Assembly: GCF_020037015.1 (NCBI RefSeq)
Contig: NZ_JAIQDE010000003.1
Location: 124,001-188,000 of the forward strand
DNA from: Corallococcus sp. AS-1-6
GTDB taxonomy: Bacteria; Myxococcota; Myxococcia; Myxococcales; Myxococcaceae
Direction of reading: 5' to 3'
DNA length: 64,000 bases
A program made the translations under genes and the position numbers. Of the stretch, positions 53,226 to 63,668 are shown one piece after another. The notes below the pieces were generated by a model. That model saw only the letters and a program-made list of their open reading frames with translations, made no database searches and was not told the DNA's origin. The first letter of the stretch is position 1; each line of letters begins with the position of its first letter.

Positions 53226-55136
53226 ATGTCCAACTCCTCGCTCGCTGAGCTCCAGGCCGCCACTTCGAACCCGCTGCGGAACGAGGTGCCCGTCGAGGCG
53301 CTGCGTACCGAGGCCGCGGGGAAGGCGAACGCGCTGGAGGCCCGTCACGGCGATCCGATCCCGATGTACGGGGACGTGAATGCGCGGGGCTTCAAGACGG
53401 TGGAGGACCTGACGGTCGCCGACTGCGTGATCGCGCACCTGGAGGCGGAGGAGGTGGACGCGGTGTTCGGCGTCCCGGGCGGCAACATCGCCCCGTTCCA
53501 GCAGGCGCTGCGCAAGCACCGCTCCATGCGCTTCATCATCGCGTCGCACGAGGGCGGCGCGGCGTTCATGGCGGACGGCTACGCGCGCGCCACCGGCAAG
53601 CTGGGCGTGTGCATGGTGACGGCGGGCCCGGGCGCGACCAACGCGCTGACGGGCGTGGCCTCCGCGCATCTGGACGGCGTGCCCATGCTGGCCATCAGCG
53701 GCAACGTGGCCACGGACCGCGTGGGCCTGATGGCCATCCAGGAGAGCAGCAGCACCCACGGCGTGAACACGGTGGAGGTGTTCCGCCAGGCGTGCGCCAG
53801 CTCGACCATCGTTCCGGACGCGCAGAGCTTCCAGCGGCTGCTGGCGCGCTCCATGCGCACGGCGCAGGGCCTGCCGGGCGGCGCCGCGCACCTCAGCGTG
53901 CCGGCGAACATCGCGCGCCAGCCCATCCACCGCGCCTCCGTCCCCACCACGCGCGGCGCCTTCCGCGCCCGTCCGGCGACCGCGCCCTTCGAGGACCTGC
54001 GCGCTGCCTTCACGCTGCTGCGCACCGCGCGCCGCCCGCTCATCTTCCTGGGCTCGGGCGCGCGCGAGGCGATGTCGGAGCACGCCGAGGCGTTCACCGC
54101 GTTCGTCACCCAGCACGGCATCCCGGTGGCCACCAGCATGCGCGGCAAGGGGCTGTTCTCCGAGCGCGAGGCGCTGTCGCTGGGCGTGCTGGGCCTGGCC
54201 GGCAGCAAGCGCGCGGAGGCGTACCTGCGCGACGGCGTGGACGTGATGCTGGTGCTGGGCAGCCGCCTGGGTGAGTGGGCCTCCCGCAGCTTCCACCGCT
54301 ACTTCCAGGCCGTGCACCACGTCATCCAGGTGGACGTGAACGCCTCCAACATCGGCCAGTTCCTGCCGGTGCGGCTGCCCATCGTGGCGGACGTGGGCTC
54401 GGTGATGACGGGCCTGGCGGAGCTGGGGCAGATGATTGGCCCGTCCAGCGGCGCGCGCGTGCAGGAGCGCTGGGCGCAGGTGATGGCGCTGACGGAGCCC
54501 GCGCCCGCCGTGCGCGCCCCGCAGGCCCGGGACTCGGTGAAGCCGCAGGACCTGATGGCGGAGCTCGACAAGCACCTGAGCCCGGACATGGACCTGTACA
54601 TCGACATGGGCAACTGCACGGGTTGGACGTCGCACCTGCTGCACATCACGCCCCCCGCGCGCATCTTCTACCCGTGCGGCCTGTCGTCCATGGGCTGGTC
54701 CTGCGGCGCCGTCATCGGCGGCAAGGTGGGCCGGCCGGACCGCTCCGCGGTGGCCATCGTGGGTGACGGCGCGTTCCTGATGAACGGCACGGAGATGCTC
54801 ACCGCGTCGCGCTACCGCGTGGGCACGGTGACCCTCGTCCTCAACGACAACTTCCTGGGCATGGTGAACCACGGCGAGCACGTGCAGGACCGCTCGGTGC
54901 CGCTGGAGGACGACTTCTACGGTCTGGGCAACCCGGACCTGAAGGCCTTCTCCGAGTCGCTGGGCGCGCGCGCCTACACGGTGAACGCCCCCGGCCAGTT
55001 GGACGCGCTGCTGCCGGAGGTGCTCCGCCGCGCGAACGAGACCGGCCAGCCGCAGGTCATCGTCGCGCACATCGACTACCGCGAGGTCCCTCCGTACGGC
55101 GACCGCTTCGCCGCGGTGGCGTCGGACGGGAAGTAG
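53226..55136 (+). CDS. Thiamine-diphosphate-dependent enzyme of the acetolactate synthase type
   Basis: A 636-residue three-domain ThDP enzyme. The PYR domain holds VDAVFGVPGGNIAPFQQAL and the catalytic Glu109 in SHEGGAAFMADGYARATG. A central transhydrogenase-like domain follows (LIFLGSGAREA). The PP domain has GDGAF (GDG at 513-515) to NDN (540-542), the usual 27-residue spacing for Mg-ThDP binding. A 55-residue N-terminal extension precedes the PYR domain. The reaction is probably decarboxylation of a 2-oxo acid and carboligation, but no small regulatory ilvN subunit is adjacent, so it may not make valine precursors. A KAS III homologue starts 6 bp downstream, suggesting a two-enzyme pathway. 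A GGAG ribosome-binding site precedes ATG 53226. Confidence 0.9.
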   Translation: MSNSSLAELQAATSNPLRNEVPVEALRTEAAGKANALEARHGDPIPMYGDVNARGFKTVEDLTVADCVIAHLEAEEVDAVFGVPGGNIAPFQQALRKHRSMRFIIASHEGGAAFMADGYARATGKLGVCMVTAGPGATNALTGVASAHLDGVPMLAISGNVATDRVGLMAIQESSSTHGVNTVEVFRQACASSTIVPDAQSFQRLLARSMRTAQGLPGGAAHLSVPANIARQPIHRASVPTTRGAFRARPATAPFEDLRAAFTLLRTARRPLIFLGSGAREAMSEHAEAFTAFVTQHGIPVATSMRGKGLFSEREALSLGVLGLAGSKRAEAYLRDGVDVMLVLGSRLGEWASRSFHRYFQAVHHVIQVDVNASNIGQFLPVRLPIVADVGSVMTGLAELGQMIGPSSGARVQERWAQVMALTEPAPAVRAPQARDSVKPQDLMAELDKHLSPDMDLYIDMGNCTGWTSHLLHITPPARIFYPCGLSSMGWSCGAVIGGKVGRPDRSAVAIVGDGAFLMNGTEMLTASRYRVGTVTLVLNDNFLGMVNHGEHVQDRSVPLEDDFYGLGNPDLKAFSESLGARAYTVNAPGQLDALLPEVLRRANETGQPQVIVAHIDYREVPPYGDRFAAVASDGK

Positions 55137-55141
55137 CCCCC

Positions 55142-56107
55142 ATGACCGCCGCGACCTTCGCGCTCCTGGGTGTCGGCGCCGCGGTCCCCGAGCAGGTCCG
55201 CGGCAACGACGACCCGCTGTTCGAGCCGCTGCGCCGCGCCGCCGGGAGTGGCGGGGAGCACGCGCTCTTCTACGGCAACCGCGAGCGCCGGGTGCTGGGC
55301 CCGGGCGAGTCCCTGGCCTCGCTCACCGCGAAGGCGGGCGCCGCCGCGCTCCAGGACGCGGGGCTGACGGCCTCGGACGTGGAGCGGCTGTACGGCTACG
55401 TGTCGGTGTCGGAGTTCATCGCGCCGAACGAGCTGTACGCGGTGCACCGGGAGCTGGGCCTGTCCCAGGGCACGCTGGTGGTGCCGGTGAACGCGGACTT
55501 CGCCAACTTCCTGATGGGCGTGGTGCTGGCCTGGGAGGCCCTGCGCGCGGGCAGCCTCCGGCACGCGCTGGTGGCGGTGGGCTCCGCGTGGACGCGCAAC
55601 GTGGACTACACGCAGGGCCACGCCATTGGCATTGGCGACGGAGCGGGCGCGGTGGTGGTGGGCGCGGGCGAGGGGCTCACGCTGGTGGACTGGGGCGCGG
55701 ACACCTTCAGCGACGAATACGGCGCGATGATGATGGGCCCGCGTCCGGAGTCCGGCCTCGCGTACCCGACCTATGGCATCGCCCCCACATCGGGCGTGAA
55801 GGCGTTCCTGAACTCGGGGATGAACGGGCCGCCCCGGCTGGTGGAGCGGCTGCTCGCGAAGCACGGCGTGGCGCGCGAGGACGTGACGCTCATCTCCCAC
55901 CAGGCCACGCGCAAGCTGATGGACCACTGGGCCCAGGAGATCCGCCCGCGCGAGTACCTGGACACCTTCGAGGCGTACGGGAACATGGTGCACGCGTCCA
56001 TCCCGGTGACGCTGGCGCGGTTCCGCCGCGAGCTGCGCACGAAGTACCTGGTGATGGTCGGCCTGGGCATTGGCGCGCACCAGATGGCGCTGCTGGTGCG
56101 CGTCTAG
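55142..56107 (+). CDS. KAS III (FabH)-like protein lacking the active-site Cys
   Basis: A 321-residue thiolase-fold protein of the 3-oxoacyl-ACP synthase III family. His253 (SHQAT) and Asn281 (AYGNMVHASIP) of the KAS III triad are present, but the Cys that carries the acyl group is replaced: FabH has CAGF where this protein has FANF, with Phe at residue 120. It therefore cannot form the normal acyl-enzyme. It might decarboxylate, act as an acyltransferase by another route, or be a structural partner of the ThDP enzyme encoded 6 bp upstream. Length and the GDGAGAVVVG segment are normal for the family. The reading frame is intact, so it is not a pseudogene. Confidence 0.87.
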   Translation: MTAATFALLGVGAAVPEQVRGNDDPLFEPLRRAAGSGGEHALFYGNRERRVLGPGESLASLTAKAGAAALQDAGLTASDVERLYGYVSVSEFIAPNELYAVHRELGLSQGTLVVPVNADFANFLMGVVLAWEALRAGSLRHALVAVGSAWTRNVDYTQGHAIGIGDGAGAVVVGAGEGLTLVDWGADTFSDEYGAMMMGPRPESGLAYPTYGIAPTSGVKAFLNSGMNGPPRLVERLLAKHGVAREDVTLISHQATRKLMDHWAQEIRPREYLDTFEAYGNMVHASIPVTLARFRRELRTKYLVMVGLGIGAHQMALLVRV

Positions 56108-56119
56108 CGGGGCCGCCCG

Positions 56120-56944
56120 CTACTGATCGTCGCAGGGCGTGCCCAGCCGGATGCCCGTGTAGACGCCCAGCTCGTTGTAGATGAGGGGCAGGTTCTGCTC
56201 CACGGGGACGTTGCGCAGCTCCACCTCCTTGCGCGCCTTCTCGATCCAGATGGGCTTCTGCGCGCGGTCGATGACGAGCCGCAGTTGGCCCTTCTTGGTG
56301 GTGAAGATCTCCCCCTCGGAGTCCGCGACCACGTTGGTCATCTTCTGCGGCTTCAGGTCGCCTCGCGGCCCGATGAACACGCGGAAGTTGCGGGACTCCG
56401 CGGGCGTGAAGCCCTTGTCGACGTAGTAGTAGGTGCCCTCCGAGTCGCGCAGCAGCGCGTGGGGGACGAACTTCTGCGGGTTGGGCACGTAGGTGGCCTT
56501 GCGCAGGAGCTCCCGCGCCTGGGCGCCGGGGAGCATCTCCAGCGCCACCTTGCGCTCGCCGCAGCGCAGGGCGCAGGTGCGCTCCTTCGTGTCCACGGAG
56601 AGCTGCGAGTGCACGCGCAGGTCCACGCCGTCGTAGTCGGCGGTCCCGTTGGGGTTGAAGAAGCGCGGATCCAGGAAGGTGGTGGCGGAGAGGTTCCGGG
56701 CGCGGGGGCGCGGCACCACGACCAGCGTCTTTCCGTCGCCGTAGTAGAGCTGGTCCTCCAGCTCGTCCGTGTCCTCGCGGGGCACGGAGACGACGTAGTG
56801 GCCCCGGCCGTCGGTGCAGACGGCGGTGGCCTCCAGGAGCATGCGCTGGCCCAGGTTCTCCGCCTTGCCCCACGGAGGCTCGACGGCGGCGGCGGGACTG
56901 GCGGCGAGGAGCACGGCCACGGGGAGGATGCGTTGGAAGAGCAT
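56120..56944 (-). CDS. Secreted protein of unknown family
   Basis: A 274-residue protein with a clean signal peptide (MLFQRILPVAVLLAASPAAA). The mature part is beta-rich with Cys in TAVCTDG, TCALRCGE and GTPCDD, suggesting disulphides. The C-terminal half has repeated Lys/Glu/Val-rich strands (GEIFTTKKGQLRLVIDRAQKPIWIEKA). I do not recognise the family. The ATG at 56944 lies 11 bp after the stop of the next secreted protein upstream; both follow the kinase gene and probably belong to one transcript. The longer frame to 57508 overlaps that gene and is a shadow. Confidence 0.75.
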   Translation of the reverse strand: MLFQRILPVAVLLAASPAAAVEPPWGKAENLGQRMLLEATAVCTDGRGHYVVSVPREDTDELEDQLYYGDGKTLVVVPRPRARNLSATTFLDPRFFNPNGTADYDGVDLRVHSQLSVDTKERTCALRCGERKVALEMLPGAQARELLRKATYVPNPQKFVPHALLRDSEGTYYYVDKGFTPAESRNFRVFIGPRGDLKPQKMTNVVADSEGEIFTTKKGQLRLVIDRAQKPIWIEKARKEVELRNVPVEQNLPLIYNELGVYTGIRLGTPCDDQ

Positions 56945-56955
56945 GGTGCGCGGGC

Positions 56956-57777
56956 CTAGAGGTGCTTCTTGAAGTAGCGGGTGGCGGCCTTCTCCTGCTG
57001 GCTCGCCTCCGGGGTGGTGGTCCACACGAAGCGGTCGCCCTGCAGCGCGGGCTCCAGCGCGGAGCCGAAGCGGCAGTCCATCTGCTTCAGGCGGGCCTTC
57101 ACGGTGCTCCGGGCCTCCTCGGAGACGTCGCACAGGGCCTTCAGCGCGGTGAGGGGAGAGACGCAGTAGCGGGCGATCTTCTGGGCCTTGAGGACGGGCT
57201 CGGTGATGGTGCTCCAATCGATGGCGCCCGCCATGGAGGTGCCGCAGGTGGTGTTCAGCTCCTGGAGCGCTTCGGCGTAGGCGGTGTCGTGGACGGTCTC
57301 CTCCGCTTTGCGGTCGAAGGCCATCAGCTTCGCGAGCTGGCCGCTCTGGGTCTGCTGCTGGTGCTGGGCGTAGACCTCCTCCGGCTTGAGCTTCTGGGAG
57401 CGCGCCTCGTCGTACTGGACGGCGAGGCCGTTGCCGGGGCCGCCGGGGAAGTGCAGCTCCGCGTTCTTGCCCACGATGATGAGCGGCGAGTAGTCCTTGC
57501 CGTGCCACTGGGTCGTGTAGTTGTGGCGCAGCGTGCTGGGGCTGCTCCAGTCCTTCAGCGTGTAGGGGAGGACCAGGTTGTCCAGCGCGGAGCCCGTGCC
57601 CTGGACGCGCAGGAGGAACTTCTTCTGCTCACGGGGCGCGAGCGGAACGACGGCGACCTGTTCTCCCTGCGGGCCCACGAACACCTTGCCGGCTTCCACG
57701 GGAATGGGCGGCGCGGCCAGGGAGGGCAGGGTGCCCAGGAGGGTGGCCAGCACGGCCACGGCGACGATGCATTTCAT
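56956..57777 (-). CDS. Secreted protein of unknown family in the kinase operon
   Basis: A 273-residue protein with a signal peptide (MKCIVAVAVLATLLGTLPSLAA) starting at ATG 57777. The first 120 residues look like a small beta domain (VAVVPLAPREQKKFLLRVQGTG) followed by HGKDYSPLIIVGKNAELHFPGGPGNG, the rest is helical with four Cys (CGTS, YCVSP, LCDVS, DCRFG). I do not recognise the family. It is placed between the kinase gene (59 bp upstream) and the next secreted protein (11 bp downstream), so the three are likely to act together at the envelope. Confidence 0.75.
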   Translation of the reverse strand: MKCIVAVAVLATLLGTLPSLAAPPIPVEAGKVFVGPQGEQVAVVPLAPREQKKFLLRVQGTGSALDNLVLPYTLKDWSSPSTLRHNYTTQWHGKDYSPLIIVGKNAELHFPGGPGNGLAVQYDEARSQKLKPEEVYAQHQQQTQSGQLAKLMAFDRKAEETVHDTAYAEALQELNTTCGTSMAGAIDWSTITEPVLKAQKIARYCVSPLTALKALCDVSEEARSTVKARLKQMDCRFGSALEPALQGDRFVWTTTPEASQQEKAATRYFKKHL

Positions 57778-57836
57778 GTTGGATGTATCCCCCTCACCCG
57801 TCCGCGGTTTCGCGGACGGGCGGTGTCTGCTCAACG

Positions 57837-59957
<2,121 letters not shown>

Positions 59958-60081
59958 GGAAGAGGCGTGTCCTGATGACAAAAGGGGTGCGAGGCACCAC
60001 CGTGAAACACGGCGCCACGCTACCACGCCCCATCCGCCAGGGCGCGAGCCCGCCCCCCGCCGCCATACCCCGGACAGTCGA

Positions 60082-60113
60082 ACGCCCGGACCCTCGCGAG
60101 AGGACCCGGGCGT
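60082..60113 (-). terminator. Possible stem-loop after the DEAD-box helicase gene
   Basis: ACGCCCGG pairs with CCGGGCGT (8 bp), and CCTC with GAGG inside the loop adds an inner stem. It lies about 70 bp after the helicase stop in the 224-bp gap before the kinase start. There is no T-run; the call is weak. Confidence 0.4.
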
Positions 60114-60181
60114 CTTGAACTCCATCCATCCCTGCTCACCCGGAAACGGCGCGGTGCTCACGCCCTACCCGGGACGGGGGC

Positions 60182-61630
60182 TCAGCCCCACTTGGACATC
60201 GTGCGCCGGGGCGGAGGCGAGCTCGGCCCCGCGGCCGCGGGCGAAGCCACCGCCGGCCGGGCCTGCTGCGAACGGCCCTGGCCACCGCCGCGCGGCGCCT
60301 GTCCGTTGCCACCACCGCTGGCCTGACGCGACTGGCCACCGCCACCGCCACCGCCGCGGCGCTGCCCGCCACCCCGGCGCTGACCCCCACCGCCGCCGCC
60401 ACCGCCGCGCGACTGGCCCCGGCCACCCCGGTTCATCGGAGGACGGCTCTCCTCCACGTCACCGGGCAGGGGAGGGGGCAGGTGCGAGCGGAACGCGGCG
60501 TCCGCCACCACCGGCACGCTGCGGCGGATGGTGCGCTCGATGTCGCGCAGGTACGCGCGCTCCTCGGAGTCGCAGAAGGACACGGCCTGGCCGCTGGCGC
60601 CCGCGCGGCCCGTGCGGCCGATGCGGTGCACGTACTGCTCCGGCACGTTGGGCAGGTCGTAGTTGAACACGTGCGACAGCCCGTCGATGTCGATGCCGCG
60701 CGCCGCGATGTCCGTGGCCACCAGCACCCGCAGGGTGCCGGCGCGGAACTCGTCCAGCGCGCGCTCGCGGGCGTTCTGGCTCTTGTTGCCGTGGATGGCG
60801 TCCGCGCGCACGCCCGCCGCCGTGAGCTGCTTGGCCACGCGGTTGGCGCCGTGCTTCGTGCGCGTGAACACCAGCGCGCGAGGGATCGCCTTCGCGTCCT
60901 GGAGCAGGTGCGTGAGCAGCGCGCGCTTCTCCTCGCGCTCCACGAAGTACACCTGCTGGCTCACGGTGTCCGCGGTGCTGGACGCGGGCGTCACCTCCAC
61001 GCGCACCGGCTCCTTCAGGATGTTGCGCGCCAGGTCCATGATGTCCGGCGGCAGCGTCGCGCTGAAGAACAGCGTCTGGCGCACCGGCGGCAGCACCTTG
61101 ATGACCCGCCGCACGTCGTGGATGAACCCCATGTCCAGCATGCGGTCCGCCTCGTCCAGCACGAACACTTCCAGCGCGCGCAGGGTCACGAACCCCTGGT
61201 CGATGAGATCCAGCAGGCGCCCCGGCGTCGCCACCAGGATGTCCACGCCCTGGCGCAGCGCCTGGACCTGCGGGTTCTGGCCCACGCCGCCGAACACCAC
61301 CGCGTGGCGCAGGGGCAGGTTCTTGCCGTAGGTGACGAAGCTGTCGCTCACCTGGCTGGCCAGCTCGCGCGTGGGCGTCAGCACCAGGCAGCGCACCGGA
61401 CGCGCGCCGCCCGCGGGCGCCTTCGCCGACAGCCGCTGGAGGATGGGCAGCGCGAACGCCGCCGTCTTCCCCGTGCCCGTCTGGGCCACGCCCAGCACGT
61501 CCTTGCCCGCCAGGGCATGGGGAATCGCCTTCGCCTGGATGGGCGTCGGCGTGGTGTAGCCCTCCGCCTTGACGGCCTTGAGGAGCGAATCGGTCAACTG
61601 CAGTTCGTCGAAAGTCATGAAATCCCGCAT
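60182..61630 (-). CDS. rhlE: DEAD-box RNA helicase (RhlE type)
   Basis: A 482-residue ATP-dependent RNA helicase. Motifs in order: the Q motif ([14 protein letters not shown]), [28 protein letters not shown] (VLDEADRM), SAT, ARGIDID and [12 protein letters not shown]-terminal RGG/Gly-rich tail of about 80 residues ([12 protein letters not shown]-type) probably aids RNA binding. It remodels RNA or ribosome intermediates, often at low temperature. ATG 61630 and ATG 61618 are both possible starts. A stable hairpin immediately upstream contains the ribosome-binding site. The gene is divergent from opgG across 508 bp. Confidence 0.94.
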   Translation of the reverse strand: MRDFMTFDELQLTDSLLKAVKAEGYTTPTPIQAKAIPHALAGKDVLGVAQTGTGKTAAFALPILQRLSAKAPAGGARPVRCLVLTPTRELASQVSDSFVTYGKNLPLRHAVVFGGVGQNPQVQALRQGVDILVATPGRLLDLIDQGFVTLRALEVFVLDEADRMLDMGFIHDVRRVIKVLPPVRQTLFFSATLPPDIMDLARNILKEPVRVEVTPASSTADTVSQQVYFVEREEKRALLTHLLQDAKAIPRALVFTRTKHGANRVAKQLTAAGVRADAIHGNKSQNARERALDEFRAGTLRVLVATDIAARGIDIDGLSHVFNYDLPNVPEQYVHRIGRTGRAGASGQAVSFCDSEERAYLRDIERTIRRSVPVVADAAFRSHLPPPLPGDVEESRPPMNRGGRGQSRGGGGGGGGQRRGGGQRRGGGGGGGQSRQASGGGNGQAPRGGGQGRSQQARPAVASPAAAGPSSPPPRRTMSKWG

Positions 61631-61636
61631 GTGAAG

Positions 61637-61671
61637 GGTCGGCGCACTCCCCCTCCGGCGGGGGACCGACC
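61637..61671 (-). promoter_or_regulatory. Leader hairpin containing the helicase ribosome-binding site
   Basis: In the minus-strand mRNA GGTCGG pairs with CCGACC and, inside it, CCCCC pairs with GGGGG. The 3' part includes the GGAGGGGGAG purine tract, the only plausible Shine-Dalgarno, and the hairpin ends 6 nt before the AUG at 61630. It would restrict ribosome access until melted. Confidence 0.5.
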
Positions 61672-61975
61672 GCGCAGCGCGCCCTCCCGCGGTATTGCGG
61701 GGGCGCCTGGCGGTACGCGGTCAGGCCAATCAACGGCCCGAGGCACCTGCGAACGTCTTGGAACCCCTGGGCCTCCGGGACGATTCCCGGTGCCGCCCAG
61801 GGCGCGGGCCACACTGCCTGCAACGGGCGGCAATGTCCCGGGAAATCCTCCCCGCCCGCCTGCCCCCCGCCGCTGTGGAGATTTCGGACAGGGCTGTTGG
61901 CCGCCTGTCCCCATCGTCCACAACCCCCCAGTCCAGGCGCCGCCAGCCCCCTCTCCCAGCGCCCTCTCAAGCCGC

Positions 61976-62040
61976 TGGAATCATTGGAGCAGCAAGTAAT
62001 GGCTTGGCGCCTGCCGTGGGCAGGTCCTTGGAATGATTGG
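61976..62040. repeat. Paired TGGAATSATTGG sites upstream of the sigma-54 promoter
   Basis: TGGAATCATTGG (61976-61987) and TGGAATGATTGG (62029-62040) differ only at the central base and are 53 bp, about five helical turns, apart. They lie 89 and 36 bp upstream of the -24 element, a usual place for binding sites of sigma-54 activators. Confidence 0.6.
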
Positions 62041-62063
62041 GAAATTCCCCAGCCCCTGCCGAC

Positions 62064-62079
62064 TGGCATGACCGTTGCT
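62064..62079 (+). promoter_or_regulatory. Sigma-54 (RpoN) promoter for opgG
   Basis: TGGCATGACCGTTGCT matches the sigma-54 consensus TGGCAC-N5-TTGCW at all positions but one, with correct GG-to-GC spacing. It ends 59 bp before the opgG start codon. Transcription would need a bacterial enhancer-binding protein. Confidence 0.78.
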
Positions 62080-62138
62080 AGCCTTTGCCGCGTCGCGCCG
62101 TACTGGCGCGGGCGGTGGCCCCTGGTGAGGAGCGGGAC

Positions 62139-63668
62139 TTGAAGCGGTGGCAGCGACAGACGGTGGGGATGGCCTGGGGGTTGGGGCTGTGCGTGGCGGC
62201 GCTGGCGTGTGCCCAGCAGCCGAAGGCGGGGACGGCGAAGGCCTCCGGGTTCTCCGTCCGGACGGTGGAGGAGAAGGCCCGCGCGCTGGCCGCGAAGCCG
62301 TACCAGGAGCCGCCCATCGGCGTGCCGCCGTCCTTCGAGAAGCTCACCTACGATCAGTACCGGGACATCCGCTTCCGCGACGCCTCGTCGCTGTGGCGTG
62401 AAGAGGGGCTGCCGTTCCGGGCGCAGTTCTTCCACCCCGGTTTTTATTACACCCGTCCGGTGGGCGTGAACGTGGTGGAGGGCGGCAAGGCGCGCCCGGT
62501 GCCGTTCTCCACGGATCAGTTCACCTACGGCCCCCTGGTGGACCATCCGCCCAAGGGCAAGGTGAACGGCTTCGCGGGCTTCCGCCTCAACGCGCCGCTC
62601 AACACGAAGGACTACTACGACGAGCTGGTGGTCTTCCTGGGCGCCAGCTACTTCCGCGCGCTGGGCAAGGGCAACCTGTACGGCCTGTCCGCGCGCGGGC
62701 TCGCCATCGACACGGCGCAGCCGGGGGGCGAGGAGTTCCCCACGTTCCGCGAGTTCTGGCTGGAGACGCCGGCCCCGGGCTCGGACACGGTGGTGGTGCA
62801 CGCGCTGATGGACAGCCCCAGCGTCACGGGCGCGTACCGCTTCGCCATCCGCCCGGGTGAGCGGACCGTGATGGACGTGGACTCCACGGTGTTCGTGCGC
62901 AAGCCGGTGCGTCAGTTGGGCGTGGCGCCGCTCACCAGCATGTTCCTCTTCGGGGAGAACGACCGGGGCGACTTCGACGACTTCCGCCCGGAGGTGCACG
63001 ACTCCGACGGCATCTCCGTGTGGATGAAGAACGGCGAGAAGCTGTGGCGCCCCCTGAAGAACCCGAAGCAGATCCAGGTGAGCAGCTTCCACACGGACGG
63101 GCTGGCGGGCTTCGGCCTGTTGCAGCGCGACCAGGCGTTCACCAGCTACGAGGACCTGGAGGCGCACTCCGAGCGTCGTCCGGGCGCCTGGGTGGAGCCG
63201 GTGGGCGACTGGGGCGCGGGCTCCGTGCGGCTCGTGGAGCTGCCCACCCGCGAGGAGATCCACGACAACATCGTGGCCTTCTGGGTGCCGGATGCACCGG
63301 TGCAGGCGGGTGCACAGCTTCGCTTCTCCTACCGGCTGTCCTGGGGCTTCTCCCCCGAGGGCGTGAAGGCCGGAGGTTCCACCGTCGCGGCGACGCGTGT
63401 CGCGGCGGGCAGCAAGCCGGGGGCGCGCCGCTTCGTCCTCGACTTCACGAAGGCCAGCACGGAGGGCACGGGCCCGGTGGAGGCGGTCGTCACCGCTTCT
63501 CGCGGCCAGGTGCTGCACCCGCGCGCGGAGGTCCACGCCGTCACCGGTGGCTTCCGCGCGGCCTTCGAGCTCATGCCCGACGGAGAAGGCCCCGTCGAGC
63601 TGCGCTGCTTCCTGAAACGCGGTTCCGAGACCCTCACCGAGACCTGGAGCTACCTGTGGATTCCGTGA
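62139..63668 (+). CDS. opgG: OpgG/MdoG-type periplasmic glucan biosynthesis protein
   Basis: A 509-residue periplasmic protein of the OpgG/OpgD family, needed for backbone shaping of osmoregulated periplasmic glucans. Characteristic segments: FSVRTVEEKARALAAKPYQEP, LTYDQYRDIRFR, FFHPGFYYTRPVGVNVVEGG, FGENDRGDFDDFRPEVHDSDG and a C-terminal immunoglobulin-like domain ending SYLWIP. I chose the TTG at 62139 because it has a GAGG ribosome-binding site and opens a signal peptide with lipobox-like ALACAQ; ATG 62169 and TTG 62085 are alternatives. It is preceded by a sigma-54 promoter. Its stop overlaps the next gene's GTG. Confidence 0.92.
   Translation: MKRWQRQTVGMAWGLGLCVAALACAQQPKAGTAKASGFSVRTVEEKARALAAKPYQEPPIGVPPSFEKLTYDQYRDIRFRDASSLWREEGLPFRAQFFHPGFYYTRPVGVNVVEGGKARPVPFSTDQFTYGPLVDHPPKGKVNGFAGFRLNAPLNTKDYYDELVVFLGASYFRALGKGNLYGLSARGLAIDTAQPGGEEFPTFREFWLETPAPGSDTVVVHALMDSPSVTGAYRFAIRPGERTVMDVDSTVFVRKPVRQLGVAPLTSMFLFGENDRGDFDDFRPEVHDSDGISVWMKNGEKLWRPLKNPKQIQVSSFHTDGLAGFGLLQRDQAFTSYEDLEAHSERRPGAWVEPVGDWGAGSVRLVELPTREEIHDNIVAFWVPDAPVQAGAQLRFSYRLSWGFSPEGVKAGGSTVAATRVAAGSKPGARRFVLDFTKASTEGTGPVEAVVTASRGQVLHPRAEVHAVTGGFRAAFELMPDGEGPVELRCFLKRGSETLTETWSYLWIP

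Larger units (their letters stand above)
61631..62138. other. 508-bp divergent regulatory region between rhlE and opgG
   Basis: No gene is supported here. The left end holds the helicase leader hairpin, the middle (about 61680-61970) is C-rich with no clear structure apart from GC-rich dyads, and the right end holds a sigma-54 promoter with a pair of upstream repeats. Confidence 0.7.

Noticed and set aside
53099-53248. 49-codon leader peptide before the ThDP-enzyme gene, as in ilv attenuation
   Set aside because: It has no run of branched-chain codons, overlaps the gene start out of frame, and no terminator/antiterminator pair is seen.
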